Shown: positions 14,148 to 21,911, counted from the stretch's first letter. The stretch: DNA of 22,267 nt from JAICSD01 sp035637115 (GCA_035637115.1 DASPXV010000161.1:1-22267), one strand, 5' to 3'. Program-made: numbers and translations. The notes: generated by a model from the letters alone, not told the origin.

Positions 14148-16582
14148 ACCACCGGTTGCGCGTCCGTGTGGACGGGCATCGGGACATGCGTCTGCGCCGC
14201 GCTGGGCTGCAGCGCGATGGCCACGACCTCGACAATCTCCGCGACGAAGTGGATCGTGAGCTCGTTGCGTAGATCCTCGGTGAGGTCCTCTTTCACGTTC
14301 TTCTCGTTCTGCCGCGGCAGGATCAGCTCGGTGATGCCATGACGCCGCGCGGCGAGCACTTTTTCCTTGATGCCGCCGACGGGCAGCACGCGTCCGGACA
14401 GCGAGATTTCTCCGGTCATCGCGATATCGCCGCGAACCGGACGCCCGGTCAACTGCGACGCCAGCGCGCAAACCATCGTCACGCCCGCTGACGGCCCGTC
14501 CTTGGGAACCGCGCCGGACGGCACGTGCAGGTGGATCTCCGAGTCCTTGTAGAACGAGGGATCGACGCCGTAGTGCTGCGCGTTGGCGCGGAACCAGGAC
14601 AGCGCGGTGCGCGCTGATTCCTTCATCACGTCGCCAAGGTGGCCCGTGAGCGTCAGCGAACCGCCGCCCTGCATCCGTGATGCTTCGACGAAGAGCACCT
14701 CGCCGCCCGCCGGCGTCCACGCGAGTCCGACCGCAACGCCGGGATCCTTGGTCCGATTCTCGACCTCTTCATCGAGGAACGTCGGTGCGCCGAGCATCTC
14801 GACGACGGTCTCGGCAGTGATGACGACTTTGGTCGAGTCCCCCTCGGCACGGCGGCGCGCGACCTTGCGGCAGAGAGCGCCGATTTCCCGCTCGAGATTG
14901 CGGACGCCCGCTTCCCGCGTGTAGCCGCGGATGACCGCGCTGATCGCGTCGTTCGTGAACTCGACCTGCTCCGGCGTGAGGCCGTGGTTCTTCACCTGTT
15001 TCGCGATGAGGTGCTCGATCGCGATCCTGAGTTTTTCCTCTTCCGTGTAGCCGGCGAGCTCGAGCACTTCCATCCGGTCGCGCAGCGCCGGTGGAATCGG
15101 ATCGAGCACGTTCGCCGTCGTCAGGAACAACACCTCGGACAGGTCGAACGGGACGTCCAGATAGTGATCGCGGAACGTGTTGTTCTGCTCCGGATCGAGT
15201 ACCTCGAGCAGCGCGGACGCAGGGTCTCCGCGGAAGTCCGAGCCGAGCTTGTCGATCTCGTCGAGGATGAAGACGGGGTTCTTCGATTCCGCGCGACGCA
15301 GCCCCTGGATCACCTGGCCGGGCAGCGCGCCGATATACGTGCGCCTGTGCCCGCGGATCTCTGCTTCGTCGCGCATGCCGCCGAGCGATACGCGCACGAA
15401 CTTGCGGCCCATCGAGTTCGCGATCGACCGCGCAAGCGAGGTCTTCCCCACTCCAGGCGGCCCGAGGAAACAGAGAATCGGGCCCTTGACGTCGGGGTTC
15501 AGCTTGCGGACGGCGAGGTACTCGAGGACGCGGTCCTTCACCTTCTCGAGCCCCGAGTGGTCGGCGTCGAGCACCTGCTTGGTGTGCTTCAGATCGATCG
15601 AATCTTCCGTTCGCTTCGACCACGGCAGCGCGACGAGCCAGTCCACGTAGGTGCGCGAGACGGTGTACTCAGCCGCCGCGACGGGCATCTTCGAGAGGCG
15701 ATCGAGCTCGCGCAGGGCTTCCTTCTTGACCGGTTCGGGCATGCCCGCGGCTTCGATCTTCGTCCGGAGCTCGTCGATCTCCTTCGCCTGCTCGTCACCT
15801 TCGCCGAGTTCCTTCTGGATTGCCTTCATCTGCTCGCGCAGAAAGTACTCGCGCTGGTTCTTCCCGACCTCGGACTGCACCTGAGACTGGATGCGCGATC
15901 CGAGCTCGAGGACCTCGAGCTCCTTGATCAGGATGCGAGTGAGCGCGTCCATGCGCGCGCGCACGTCCAGCGTCGACAGGATTTCCTGTTTCACCGGCGT
16001 GCCTATCGTCGCGAGGCTGGACGCGATGAAGTCGGTGAGCTTGCCGGGATCGATGATGTTTGCCGCGAGCGTCTGGAGGTCATCGGACAGCAGCGGTGAC
16101 AGCGAAACAACCTGTTGGAAGTTGCTCTTGATGTTGCGCTGCAGCGCGTCGATCTCGAGCCGATCCTCATCGCGGAGCTGGTCGGGTGCGGCCGTGACTT
16201 CGGCGCGCAGGTACGGGCGGCTCTGGATGATGCGATCGAGCGTGATGCGCTCGACGCCCTGGACGATCAGGCGCAGGCTGCCGTCGGGCAGCTTGAACAT
16301 CTTGTGAATGTGCGTGACGGTGCCGACCGGATACAGGTCCTCCTGTATCGGCTCTTCCATCGACGCTTCGCGCTGGGTGAAGACGCCGATCAGGCGGCCG
16401 GCACCGTTGGCCTCTTCAACGAGGCGCACGGACGCTTCGCGGGCGACCGCCAGCGGCATGAACGAGTTGGGGAACAGGACGGTGTCGCGGAGCGGCAGGA
16501 CCGGCAGTTCGGCAGGAATCTGGAGCGGCCGTTCAGAGTCTGCTGACTCGGCGATCGCCCGCTCCTGATCTGTTTCGCTCAT
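14144..16582 (-). CDS. lon: ATP-dependent protease Lon
   Basis: Lon is the cytoplasmic AAA+ serine-lysine protease for damaged and regulatory proteins. The 812-residue protein has an N-terminal substrate-binding LON domain (about 25-220, starting LPVLPLRDTVLFPNS), a coiled-coil linker (about 240-300), Walker A GPPGVGKT (374-381), Walker B VFILDEIDK (437-445), and the protease domain with S698 in KDGPSAG and K741 in GGIKEKV, 43 residues apart as in E. coli. The C-terminal tail from about 792 is short and proline-containing. The ATG at 16582 has no clear ribosome binding site. It lies 28 nt after the dksA-like gene and its stop overlaps the deacetylase start, so the three genes probably form one operon. 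Confidence 0.98.
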   Translation of the reverse strand: MSETDQERAIAESADSERPLQIPAELPVLPLRDTVLFPNSFMPLAVAREASVRLVEEANGAGRLIGVFTQREASMEEPIQEDLYPVGTVTHIHKMFKLPDGSLRLIVQGVERITLDRIIQSRPYLRAEVTAAPDQLRDEDRLEIDALQRNIKSNFQQVVSLSPLLSDDLQTLAANIIDPGKLTDFIASSLATIGTPVKQEILSTLDVRARMDALTRILIKELEVLELGSRIQSQVQSEVGKNQREYFLREQMKAIQKELGEGDEQAKEIDELRTKIEAAGMPEPVKKEALRELDRLSKMPVAAAEYTVSRTYVDWLVALPWSKRTEDSIDLKHTKQVLDADHSGLEKVKDRVLEYLAVRKLNPDVKGPILCFLGPPGVGKTSLARSIANSMGRKFVRVSLGGMRDEAEIRGHRRTYIGALPGQVIQGLRRAESKNPVFILDEIDKLGSDFRGDPASALLEVLDPEQNNTFRDHYLDVPFDLSEVLFLTTANVLDPIPPALRDRMEVLELAGYTEEEKLRIAIEHLIAKQVKNHGLTPEQVEFTNDAISAVIRGYTREAGVRNLEREIGALCRKVARRRAEGDSTKVVITAETVVEMLGAPTFLDEEVENRTKDPGVAVGLAWTPAGGEVLFVEASRMQGGGSLTLTGHLGDVMKESARTALSWFRANAQHYGVDPSFYKDSEIHLHVPSGAVPKDGPSAGVTMVCALASQLTGRPVRGDIAMTGEISLSGRVLPVGGIKEKVLAARRHGITELILPRQNEKNVKEDLTEDLRNELTIHFVAEIVEVVAIALQPSAAQTHVPMPVHTDAQPVV

Positions 16583-16610
16583 AAGGAGCGCAGCTTACCC
16601 GATTCGCGGG

Positions 16611-17042
16611 TCAACCCTGCATATCGATGAAGAGCGACGCCGCGCCACGGCGCTGCGCCATCAGGCGATCGCGCTGCTGCTTGACCTCGCGCGCCTCTTC
16701 GCAGTCCTTGCAGCGGACCGCGAACGGCAGCGCGCGGAGGCGCTTCTCGCTGATCTCCTCGCCGCACTCGAAGCAGTAGCCGTAGGTGCCCTCTTCCAGC
16801 CGATGCAGCGCCTCGTCGATTTTATTGAGCGTCTCCGCCTTCATCTGAATGAGGGCGAATTCGATTTCATCTTGGATGTCCAGCTCGGAGCTTTCCGCGG
16901 CGTCCAGCACGCCCTGCACGGTGCTGCCCGCGCCTTCGGCGCGCACGTCGCGCATGCGCCCCTGGACCTCGTTCATGATCTCGCGGCGGCGCTCCTCGAG
17001 GATAGCCTTGAGTTCGTCGTACCGTGAGCTATGACCAGTCAT
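16611..17042 (-). CDS. DksA/TraR-family zinc-finger transcriptional regulator
   Basis: The 143-residue protein has an N-terminal helical hairpin (about 5-85) and a C-terminal C4 zinc finger: C90, C93, C111 and C114, with the C-x2-C-x17-C-x2-C spacing of DksA. The sequence GTYGYCFECGEEI before the finger is also typical. DksA proteins enter the RNA polymerase secondary channel and act with ppGpp. In E. coli DksA the coiled-coil tip carries DxxDxA. Aligned on the following acidic helix, this protein reads ESSELDIQDEIEF, so that motif is not matched. It may be a TraR- or YbiI-like member. I chose ATG 17042; AAGGAG lies about 10 nt upstream. A longer frame starting at 17111 adds an arginine-rich tail covering the promoter region. 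Confidence 0.9.
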   Translation of the reverse strand: MTGHSSRYDELKAILEERRREIMNEVQGRMRDVRAEGAGSTVQGVLDAAESSELDIQDEIEFALIQMKAETLNKIDEALHRLEEGTYGYCFECGEEISEKRLRALPFAVRCKDCEEAREVKQQRDRLMAQRRGAASLFIDMQG

Positions 17043-17072
17043 ATGAATCCGACTCCTTTCCGTCTCCGTCGA

Positions 17073-17089
17073 GACCTCCAACCGAGGTC
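17073..17089 (-). promoter_or_regulatory. Leader hairpin upstream of the dksA-like gene
   Basis: GACCTC (17073-17078) and GAGGTC (17084-17089) are inverted arms with a 5-nt loop. They lie about 30 nt before the start codon, near the predicted transcript start. The function is unknown. Confidence 0.4.
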
Positions 17090-17100
17090 GGAAGCCCCTA

Positions 17101-17116
17101 TGCAATGGCATTGCCA
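17101..17116 (-). promoter_or_regulatory. Candidate sigma-54 promoter of the dksA-lon-HDAC operon
   Basis: On the minus strand TGGCAATGCCATTGCA matches the -24/-12 consensus TGGCACGnnnnTTGCW at 14 of the positions that count, including both invariant dinucleotides (GG and GC) and their 12-nt offset. Transcription would begin near 17090, leaving a leader of about 48 nt. The site is also partly palindromic (GCAATGGCATTGC), so a repressor-type operator is an alternative explanation. Confidence 0.45.
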
Positions 17117-17190
17117 GTTATGAAGCCCTGCAGTTTAACGCATTTCTGCGGTCTGTGGCAACCCCGACATCCCAGGGATTGGCAGTTTAG

Positions 17191-17227
17191 ACGCCGGGAG
17201 ACCGTGATTCGGTTCTCCCGAGCGTCC
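17191..17227 (-). terminator. Long imperfect hairpin after the 179-residue gene
   Basis: GACGC (17191-17195) pairs with GCGTC (17223-17227), and inside it CGGGAGA-CCG (17196-17205) pairs with CGG-T-TCTCCCG (17211-17221), with loop TGATT. It lies 12 nt beyond the stop of the minus-strand gene and upstream of the dksA-like promoter, the place for a terminator. Neither side has a good T-run, so termination efficiency is uncertain. Confidence 0.55.
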
Positions 17228-17238
17228 TGAAAATTGGA

Positions 17239-17778
17239 CTATTGGAGTAATTTCGAGGCGGGAATGGCTGTCCGGAGCCAGTTCTCGTACTTACGCAATA
17301 CATCCGGACGGGTCGAGCCCGTCCGCTCGCTCACATCCGCGAGCACGTCCATGTACCCGACGAACTTACGGGCAAGCTCCCCAAAAACCTCCCCGAACGC
17401 ATCCGTGTCCCTGCGGCTGAGGGAACCGTAGGCGTACTCCCCCATCGACACGTAGTAATCGACGTCCACTACGCGTCCGCGGAGGCTATCGGAGAAGAAA
17501 CCCGAGGTGAACAGTGAGAAATCGCCCAGGTTGCGCAGCCGGGCGCGCTGTTCCATCCCGCCGCTTTCGAGGGCGCGGGCGAGCCGCAGGGCGAGAGGTT
17601 TTGTGGTGTCGTCGTTGAACAGAATGCGCCTGTCCGGGCGCATGAAGCGGCACAGAAGGTCGACGAGGTAGTACGAGGTGAGTTCGTTCGCGCGAAGATG
17701 CTGGCGCGTCAGCGCCGACTCGATGAGTCCCTTGAAGTACTCGGCCGGCGTCTGCTCCTGAAGGAGCGGATCGTCCAT
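17239..17778 (-). CDS. Conserved-looking protein of unknown function
   Basis: I do not recognise the family. The predicted protein is 179 residues, soluble, largely helical, without signal peptide, membrane segment or cysteine motif (one cysteine, C43). Regions that look constrained are EYFKGLIESAL (13-23), SYYLVDLLCRFMRPD (35-49), LGDFSLFTSGFFSDSL (84-99) and VDVDYYVSMGEYAYGSL (104-120). ATG 17778 follows GGAGGTGAGG, a strong ribosome binding site; a GTG at 17784 would lie within that site and is less likely. It is transcribed away from rpmB, with a perfect mirror-image -10 box upstream (17836-17841). The strong translation signals and codon use like the neighbours say it is a real gene. Its function cannot be read from context. 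Confidence 0.85.
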   Translation of the reverse strand: MDDPLLQEQTPAEYFKGLIESALTRQHLRANELTSYYLVDLLCRFMRPDRRILFNDDTTKPLALRLARALESGGMEQRARLRNLGDFSLFTSGFFSDSLRGRVVDVDYYVSMGEYAYGSLSRRDTDAFGEVFGELARKFVGYMDVLADVSERTGSTRPDVLRKYENWLRTAIPASKLLQ

Positions 17779-17834
17779 CCTCACCTCCTGCTAAAAGGCC
17801 AGGCTGCAAAGGCTATACCCCGGGAAATGTGGCG

Positions 17835-17861
17835 AATTATACGCGAATTCGGTGTATAATT
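17835..17861. promoter_or_regulatory. Mirror-image divergent -10 boxes (unknown gene / rpmB)
   Basis: AATTATAC (17835-17842) and GTATAATT (17854-17861) form a perfect 8-bp inverted repeat with an 11-nt spacer. Each arm contains TATAAT: at 17855-17860 on the plus strand for rpmB (start site near 17867), and at 17841-17836 on the minus strand for the 179-residue gene (start site near 17829). The plus box is preceded directly by TG. Neither has a clear -35 element. Confidence 0.7.
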
Positions 17862-17891
17862 ATCGTTTCTCTGAACCTCTGGAGTTCTCTT

Positions 17892-18083
17892 ATGGCGAAG
17901 CGCTGCGAAGTCTGTAACAAGGGCCCGGTCGTCGGGCGGAACGTCAGTCACGCCCACAATGTGACCGCTCGCCGGTTCGAGCCGAACCTGCAGCGGGTGC
18001 GCGCGATGGTCAACGGCGGAATCAAGCGCCTCCGCGTGTGCACGCGGTGCCTGCGATCCGGCAAGGTCGTCAAGGCGGCTTAG
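17892..18083 (+). CDS. rpmB: 50S ribosomal protein L28
   Basis: L28 is a small protein of the large ribosomal subunit. The 63-residue protein starts MAKRCEVCNKGPVVGRNVSH, typical of L28, and continues with the arginine-rich NVTARRFEPNLQRV. It has CxxC pairs at C5/C8 and C50/C53, so this is the zinc-binding form; many bacteria also carry or use cysteine-free paralogues under zinc limitation. GGAG at 17881-17884 gives a 7-nt spacing to ATG 17892. The in-frame upstream extension to 17829 crosses the promoter and is rejected. The TATAAT box at 17855-17860 lies 31 nt before the ATG. ridA follows after 5 nt. Confidence 0.97.
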   Translation: MAKRCEVCNKGPVVGRNVSHAHNVTARRFEPNLQRVRAMVNGGIKRLRVCTRCLRSGKVVKAA

Positions 18084-18088
18084 GCCGC

Positions 18089-18466
18089 ATGCGCGACGCG
18101 GTATCGACACCGAAAGCCCCTGCGGCCATCGGCCCGTATTCCCAGGCGATTAAGGCCGGCAACCTGCTCTTCCTGTCCGGCCAGATCCCGCTCGATCCCG
18201 CCACCGGTCAGCTTGTACCGGGCGGCATCGAGGCCCAAACCCGTCAGGTCTTTACGAATATCGGCGCCATCCTGGGTGCCGCCGGCCTCTCGTTCGACGC
18301 GGTCGTCAGCGCCACGGTCTACGTGTCGGACATGAACGACTTCGCGAAGGTCAACGAGGTCTACGCGACCTACTTCTCTTCACCTGCCCCCGCGCGCACC
18401 ACCGTGCAGGTCGCGCGACTCCCGAAAGGCGCGCTCGTAGAAATCCAAATCACGGCCGCTCTCTGA
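18089..18466 (+). CDS. ridA: RidA family reactive intermediate/imine deaminase
   Basis: RidA (YjgF/YER057c/UK114) hydrolyses reactive enamines and imines made by pyridoxal-phosphate enzymes, preventing their damage. The 125-residue length is typical. Family motifs are PKAPAAIGPYSQAI (8-21), LFLSGQIPLDPATG (27-40), the ARTTVQVARLPKGALVEIQ block with the substrate-binding R103, and E118. The start is ATG 18089, only 5 nt after the rpmB stop, with only a weak AGG in front; translation probably depends on rpmB. The frame is open upstream into rpmB but has no conserved residues. A large inverted repeat lies 3' of the gene. Confidence 0.95.
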   Translation: MRDAVSTPKAPAAIGPYSQAIKAGNLLFLSGQIPLDPATGQLVPGGIEAQTRQVFTNIGAILGAAGLSFDAVVSATVYVSDMNDFAKVNEVYATYFSSPAPARTTVQVARLPKGALVEIQITAAL

Positions 18467-18488
18467 GACGAACCCCGGCTTCAATACG

Positions 18489-18554
18489 AAGGCACCAGGA
18501 CACGAAGGCACAAAGATCGGAATAGGTCTTGGTGTCTTTGTGTCTTCGTGCCTT
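18489..18554. repeat. 8-bp-periodic inverted repeat between ridA and rel
   Basis: Two 27-nt arms, 18489-18515 and 18528-18554, are imperfect inverted copies (about 22 of 27 pairs by eye) around a 12-nt loop. Each arm is itself a near repeat of 8-nt units of the form RCACNAAG (GCACCAGG, ACACGAAG, GCACAAAG on the left). It lies between two convergent genes and could act as a bidirectional transcription barrier, though there is no T-run. Similar GCACGAAG-type elements are, to my knowledge, dispersed in many bacterial genomes. Confidence 0.8.
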
Positions 18555-18586
18555 TGAGATTAGCCGTCGGCGCGTGCGTCTGTCCG

Positions 18587-20752
18587 TTATCTGCTCGCAC
18601 GCTCCACATCGACGACGCCTTCCACTCCGCGCAAGGCCTTCACTACTTTCTGCAGGTGCTTCAGGTCGCTGATCTCGACGGTCATGTCGATGCGGCCGCG
18701 TGAGTCGGTGTCCGACGTTGCCTCGACGTTGCGGATGTTGGTATTGATGCCGGCGATCTTCGACGTGACGTCGGCGAGAATGCCCTTGCGATCTTCGACC
18801 TGCAGGCTCAGGCGCACGGTGTAGTGCGAGGCGTCGGTCCCCTTGTCCCACTCGACATCGATCTTCCGCTCCGGGTCGTAGAGCAGGTTCACGACGTTGG
18901 TGCACGCCGCGGAGTGGACCGAGACGCCCTTGCCGCGCGTGATGTACCCGACGATCTGTTCGCCGCGAATCGGATTGCAGCAGCGCGCGCGGAAGACCAT
19001 CAGATCATCGAAGCCGCGCACCTTGATCTTGTCTTCCGCCGGGCCGAGCACGCGGCGGACCGCGTTGGCGACCTGCGCCATCGCGCCGGTCTCGGACGTT
19101 TCCTTCAACTGCTCCTGCGGGACCAGCTTCGCGAGGACGCTTTTCACCGCGAGCTTGCCATATCCCAGCGCGACGAAGAGTTCCTCCGCCTTCGTGTAGC
19201 CGTAGTCGCTCAGCGCCGCGGTGAATGCGGGTCCGTCGGTCAGCGACTTCACATTCAGCCCGTAACGCCGCGCCTCCTTGTCGAAGACCTTCTTTCCAAG
19301 CTCGAGGCTCCGCGCCTTTTCTTCCGCGTGGATGTAGTGTTTGATCTTGTTGCGCGCGCGCGAGGTCACGACGAAGTTCAGCCAGTCGCGGCTCGGGTGA
19401 TGCCCGGGCGCGGTCATGACCTGCACGATGTCGCCGTTGCGCAGGCGCGTGCGCAGCGGAACCATCTTCCCGTTCACGCGCGCGCCGACGCACTGGTGCC
19501 CGACGTCCGTGTGGATCGCGTACGCGAAGTCCACCGGAGTGGCGTCGCGCGGCAGCGCCTTCACTTCGCCGGCCGGCGTGAAGATGTAGACCTCTTCGGG
19601 ATAGAGCTCGATCTTGAGGTTCTGCAGGAACTCCTGCGGGTCGCGCACCTCCTGCTGGAACTCGAGCAGCTGCCGCAGCCAGAGGAAATACTGCTCGTCG
19701 CGATCCGCGCCGTGACGCCCTTCCTTGTACTTCCAATGCGCCGCGATGCCTTCCTCGGCGACGCGGTGCATCTCCGCGGTACGGATCTGCACTTCGAACG
19801 GGAACCCACGCTCGCTCACCACCGACGTGTGCAGCGACTGATAGCCGTTCGGCCGCGGCATCGCGATGAAGTCCTTGATGCGCCCCGGCACGGGCGACCA
19901 CGTCTGGTGGATGATCCCGAGCGCGGCGTAGCAGTCCTTGATCGAGTTCGTGACGATACGCAGCGCCATGAAATCGTAGACCTGATCGAGATCGATCTTC
20001 TGGCGCTTCAGCTTCTGGTGGATGCTGAACAGGCGTTTGATCCGCCCGTCGATGTGGATGATCGGCACCTGCGCTTCGGCGAGCTTCGCCGACACGTTGT
20101 TGATCAGCTCGTCGATGAGCCCTTCGGTGGCGCGCCGCCGCGCTTCAACTTCCTGTCGCAGCGCTTCGTACGCCTTCGGCTCCAGGTACTTGAACGCCAG
20201 CTCTTCGAGCTCGTTCTTCACCTTGCTCATGCCGAGGCGGTTCGCGATCGGCGCGTAGATGTCGCGAGTCTCCTGCGCGATCTTGATGCGGCGCTCCTCG
20301 GGCAGATGGTGCAGCGTTCGCATGTTGTGCAGGCGGTCGGCGAGCTTCACCAGGATGACCCTGATGTCGTCGACCATCGCGAGCAGCATCTTGCGGAAGT
20401 TCTCGGCCTGGCGCTCCTCGCTCGACGAAAAGGGAATCGCGCCGAGCTTGGTCACCCCTTCGACGACGTGCGCGATATCGGCGCCAAAGAGCTCCTTGAT
20501 GCGCTCGATCGGCGTCTGAGTGTCTTCGACGATGTCGTGGAGCAGGCCGGCGGCCACCGCGACGACGTCCAGTTTCATGTCCGCCAGGAGGTCGGCGACT
20601 TCCAGCGGATGGACGAGATACGGCTCGCCGGAATGGCGCACCTGTCCCTTGTGCTCGTAGGCCGAGAATACGTAGGCCCTGCGGAGCAGTTCGACGTCGG
20701 CGTCGGGATTGGTGGTACGGACCTTTTCGATGAGGTCCTCGAACCGGATCAT
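18587..20752 (-). CDS. Bifunctional (p)ppGpp synthetase/hydrolase, Rel/SpoT family
   Basis: The 721-residue protein has the full long RSH layout. The HD hydrolase domain (about 25-180) retains H48 (YLVHP), HDIVED (72-77) and KLADRLHNMRT (136-146). The synthetase domain (about 235-345) has D260 in YDFMALRIV, RIKD (291-294, the RxKD form seen in bifunctional enzymes and not the acidic form of RelA) and E320 in FEVQIRT. A TGS domain covers about 387-447. A CC/H/C zinc-finger-like region has C591, C592, H613 and C617. An ACT domain covers about 644-718. It should both make and degrade the stringent-response alarmone. The ATG at 20752 has no strong ribosome binding site. It is convergent to ridA and divergent from the TPR gene. 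Confidence 0.97.
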   Translation of the reverse strand: MIRFEDLIEKVRTTNPDADVELLRRAYVFSAYEHKGQVRHSGEPYLVHPLEVADLLADMKLDVVAVAAGLLHDIVEDTQTPIERIKELFGADIAHVVEGVTKLGAIPFSSSEERQAENFRKMLLAMVDDIRVILVKLADRLHNMRTLHHLPEERRIKIAQETRDIYAPIANRLGMSKVKNELEELAFKYLEPKAYEALRQEVEARRRATEGLIDELINNVSAKLAEAQVPIIHIDGRIKRLFSIHQKLKRQKIDLDQVYDFMALRIVTNSIKDCYAALGIIHQTWSPVPGRIKDFIAMPRPNGYQSLHTSVVSERGFPFEVQIRTAEMHRVAEEGIAAHWKYKEGRHGADRDEQYFLWLRQLLEFQQEVRDPQEFLQNLKIELYPEEVYIFTPAGEVKALPRDATPVDFAYAIHTDVGHQCVGARVNGKMVPLRTRLRNGDIVQVMTAPGHHPSRDWLNFVVTSRARNKIKHYIHAEEKARSLELGKKVFDKEARRYGLNVKSLTDGPAFTAALSDYGYTKAEELFVALGYGKLAVKSVLAKLVPQEQLKETSETGAMAQVANAVRRVLGPAEDKIKVRGFDDLMVFRARCCNPIRGEQIVGYITRGKGVSVHSAACTNVVNLLYDPERKIDVEWDKGTDASHYTVRLSLQVEDRKGILADVTSKIAGINTNIRNVEATSDTDSRGRIDMTVEISDLKHLQKVVKALRGVEGVVDVERASR

Positions 20753-20799
20753 GAATCTGGTGTCTAAAAAGTGGTGCCTGAATTCGGGTCGGGGTGCGG

Positions 20800-20828
20800 T
20801 TGACGGCCCTCGGAACGGCCAATATACT
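20800..20828 (+). promoter_or_regulatory. Sigma-70 promoter of the TPR lipoprotein gene
   Basis: TTGACG (20800-20805) and TATACT (20823-20828) are separated by exactly 17 bp. Transcription should start near 20835, giving a leader of about 35 nt. It is the best-formed promoter in the window and lies 48 bp upstream of the divergent rel start. Confidence 0.85.
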
Positions 20829-20869
20829 GACCCCTTGTTTCATTGTAATCGGCGCGAGAAGGGGAGAGC

Positions 20870-21847
20870 ATGATCATCCGAAATCGCGCGGCTTCTGTGG
20901 CGGCGGTGGCCCTCTTGAGCGGGGCCAGCCTGGTGTCCACCGGCTGCGGCAAATATTCCTGGGGCACCCTGAGTGCCGTGAAGTCCTTCAAGGACGCCAA
21001 CCTCGAGTACGCCCGCAAGGACTGGAAGAAGGCGGCGGAAAAGTACGAAGACGTCGTGAAGCACGAGGACGCGGTCGACAAGTACCCGCAGCTGCAGACG
21101 GCCTACTTCTTCCTCGGCAACTGCTACGACCAGATGTACAAGCCCGCCAAGCAGGGGGACGCGACCAACGACGCGTACATCCAGAAGGCCATCGCCTACT
21201 ATCGTAAAGCGGCTGACAAGAACACGAACATGGCGTGGAAGAAGTCGTCGCTCGAGTACCTCGCCGCAGCGTACGGCTCCGACAAGCTGAATGACCCTGC
21301 CAAGGCCGAGCCCATCTACCAGGAAATCATCGCGCTCGAGCCCAACGAGCCGGCCAACTATCTGGCGCTCGCGAAGCTCTACGAGGATGCAGGGCGGTAC
21401 GACGACGCCGAGACGCAGTATGACAAAGCGTCGCAGGTGAAGCCGAACGACGCGTCCGTCCTCGCCGCGCGGGCGGGTTACTACAACCGCCAGGGAGACT
21501 TCCCGAAAACGATCGCGGCGCTCGAACAGGCCGCGGCGCTCGAGCCGAACAACCCCGAGGGTTACCACCGCGTCGCGGTCTTCTACTGGGATAAGACGCG
21601 CGGCGACTTCCGCCTGTCCCAGGCGGTCCAGCGCGAATACATCATGAAGGGCCTCCAGATGGAGGACAAGGCGCTCAGCCTGAACCCCGACTACATGGAA
21701 GCGCTGACCTACAAGAACATCCTGCTCCGCTTGCAGGCGAACCTGGAAAAGGATCCCGCCAAGCAGAAGCAGCTGATCGACGAAGCCGACAAGCTCCGCA
21801 AGCGTGTCATCGACGCGCAGAACCGGAAGCAAACGGGCAAAGGGTAA
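20870..21847 (+). CDS. TPR-repeat protein, probable lipoprotein
   Basis: The 325-residue protein begins with a basic and hydrophobic leader (MIIRNRAASVAAVALLSG) and STGC, putting a possible lipidated cysteine at 26. The lipobox is imperfect, since position -3 is serine. After it come about five or six tetratricopeptide repeats, for example YARKDWKKAAEKYEDVV (47-63), YQEIIALEPNEPANYLALAK (150-169) and the unit ending ALEQAAALEPNNPEGYH (217-233). A lysine-rich helical tail follows. TPR proteins are scaffolds; no enzymatic domain is seen. It is probably anchored in the periplasm, matured by Lgt and LspA. AGGGGAG before the ATG, a good promoter and a terminator make it a single-gene unit. Confidence 0.88.
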   Translation: MIIRNRAASVAAVALLSGASLVSTGCGKYSWGTLSAVKSFKDANLEYARKDWKKAAEKYEDVVKHEDAVDKYPQLQTAYFFLGNCYDQMYKPAKQGDATNDAYIQKAIAYYRKAADKNTNMAWKKSSLEYLAAAYGSDKLNDPAKAEPIYQEIIALEPNEPANYLALAKLYEDAGRYDDAETQYDKASQVKPNDASVLAARAGYYNRQGDFPKTIAALEQAAALEPNNPEGYHRVAVFYWDKTRGDFRLSQAVQREYIMKGLQMEDKALSLNPDYMEALTYKNILLRLQANLEKDPAKQKQLIDEADKLRKRVIDAQNRKQTGKG

Positions 21848-21867
21848 CGCCCGCGGCGCGGGATTGA

Positions 21868-21896
21868 AGGGCCGCCCCTATCGGAGCGGCCCTTTT
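21868..21896 (+). terminator. Intrinsic terminator after the TPR gene
   Basis: AGGGCCGC (21868-21875) and GCGGCCCT (21886-21893) form a perfect 8-bp stem with a 10-nt loop, ending in TTTT. It lies 20 nt past the stop codon. Confidence 0.88.
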
Positions 21897-21911
21897 ACTG
21901 TACGCGGGCGC

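Noticed and set aside
14148..14720. Upstream extension of the deacetylase frame
   Set aside because: It overlaps the protease domain of lon in another frame and carries no deacetylase motif.
18824..20767. 647-codon plus-strand open frame
   Set aside because: It is antisense to the Rel/SpoT gene, with biased composition and no domain.
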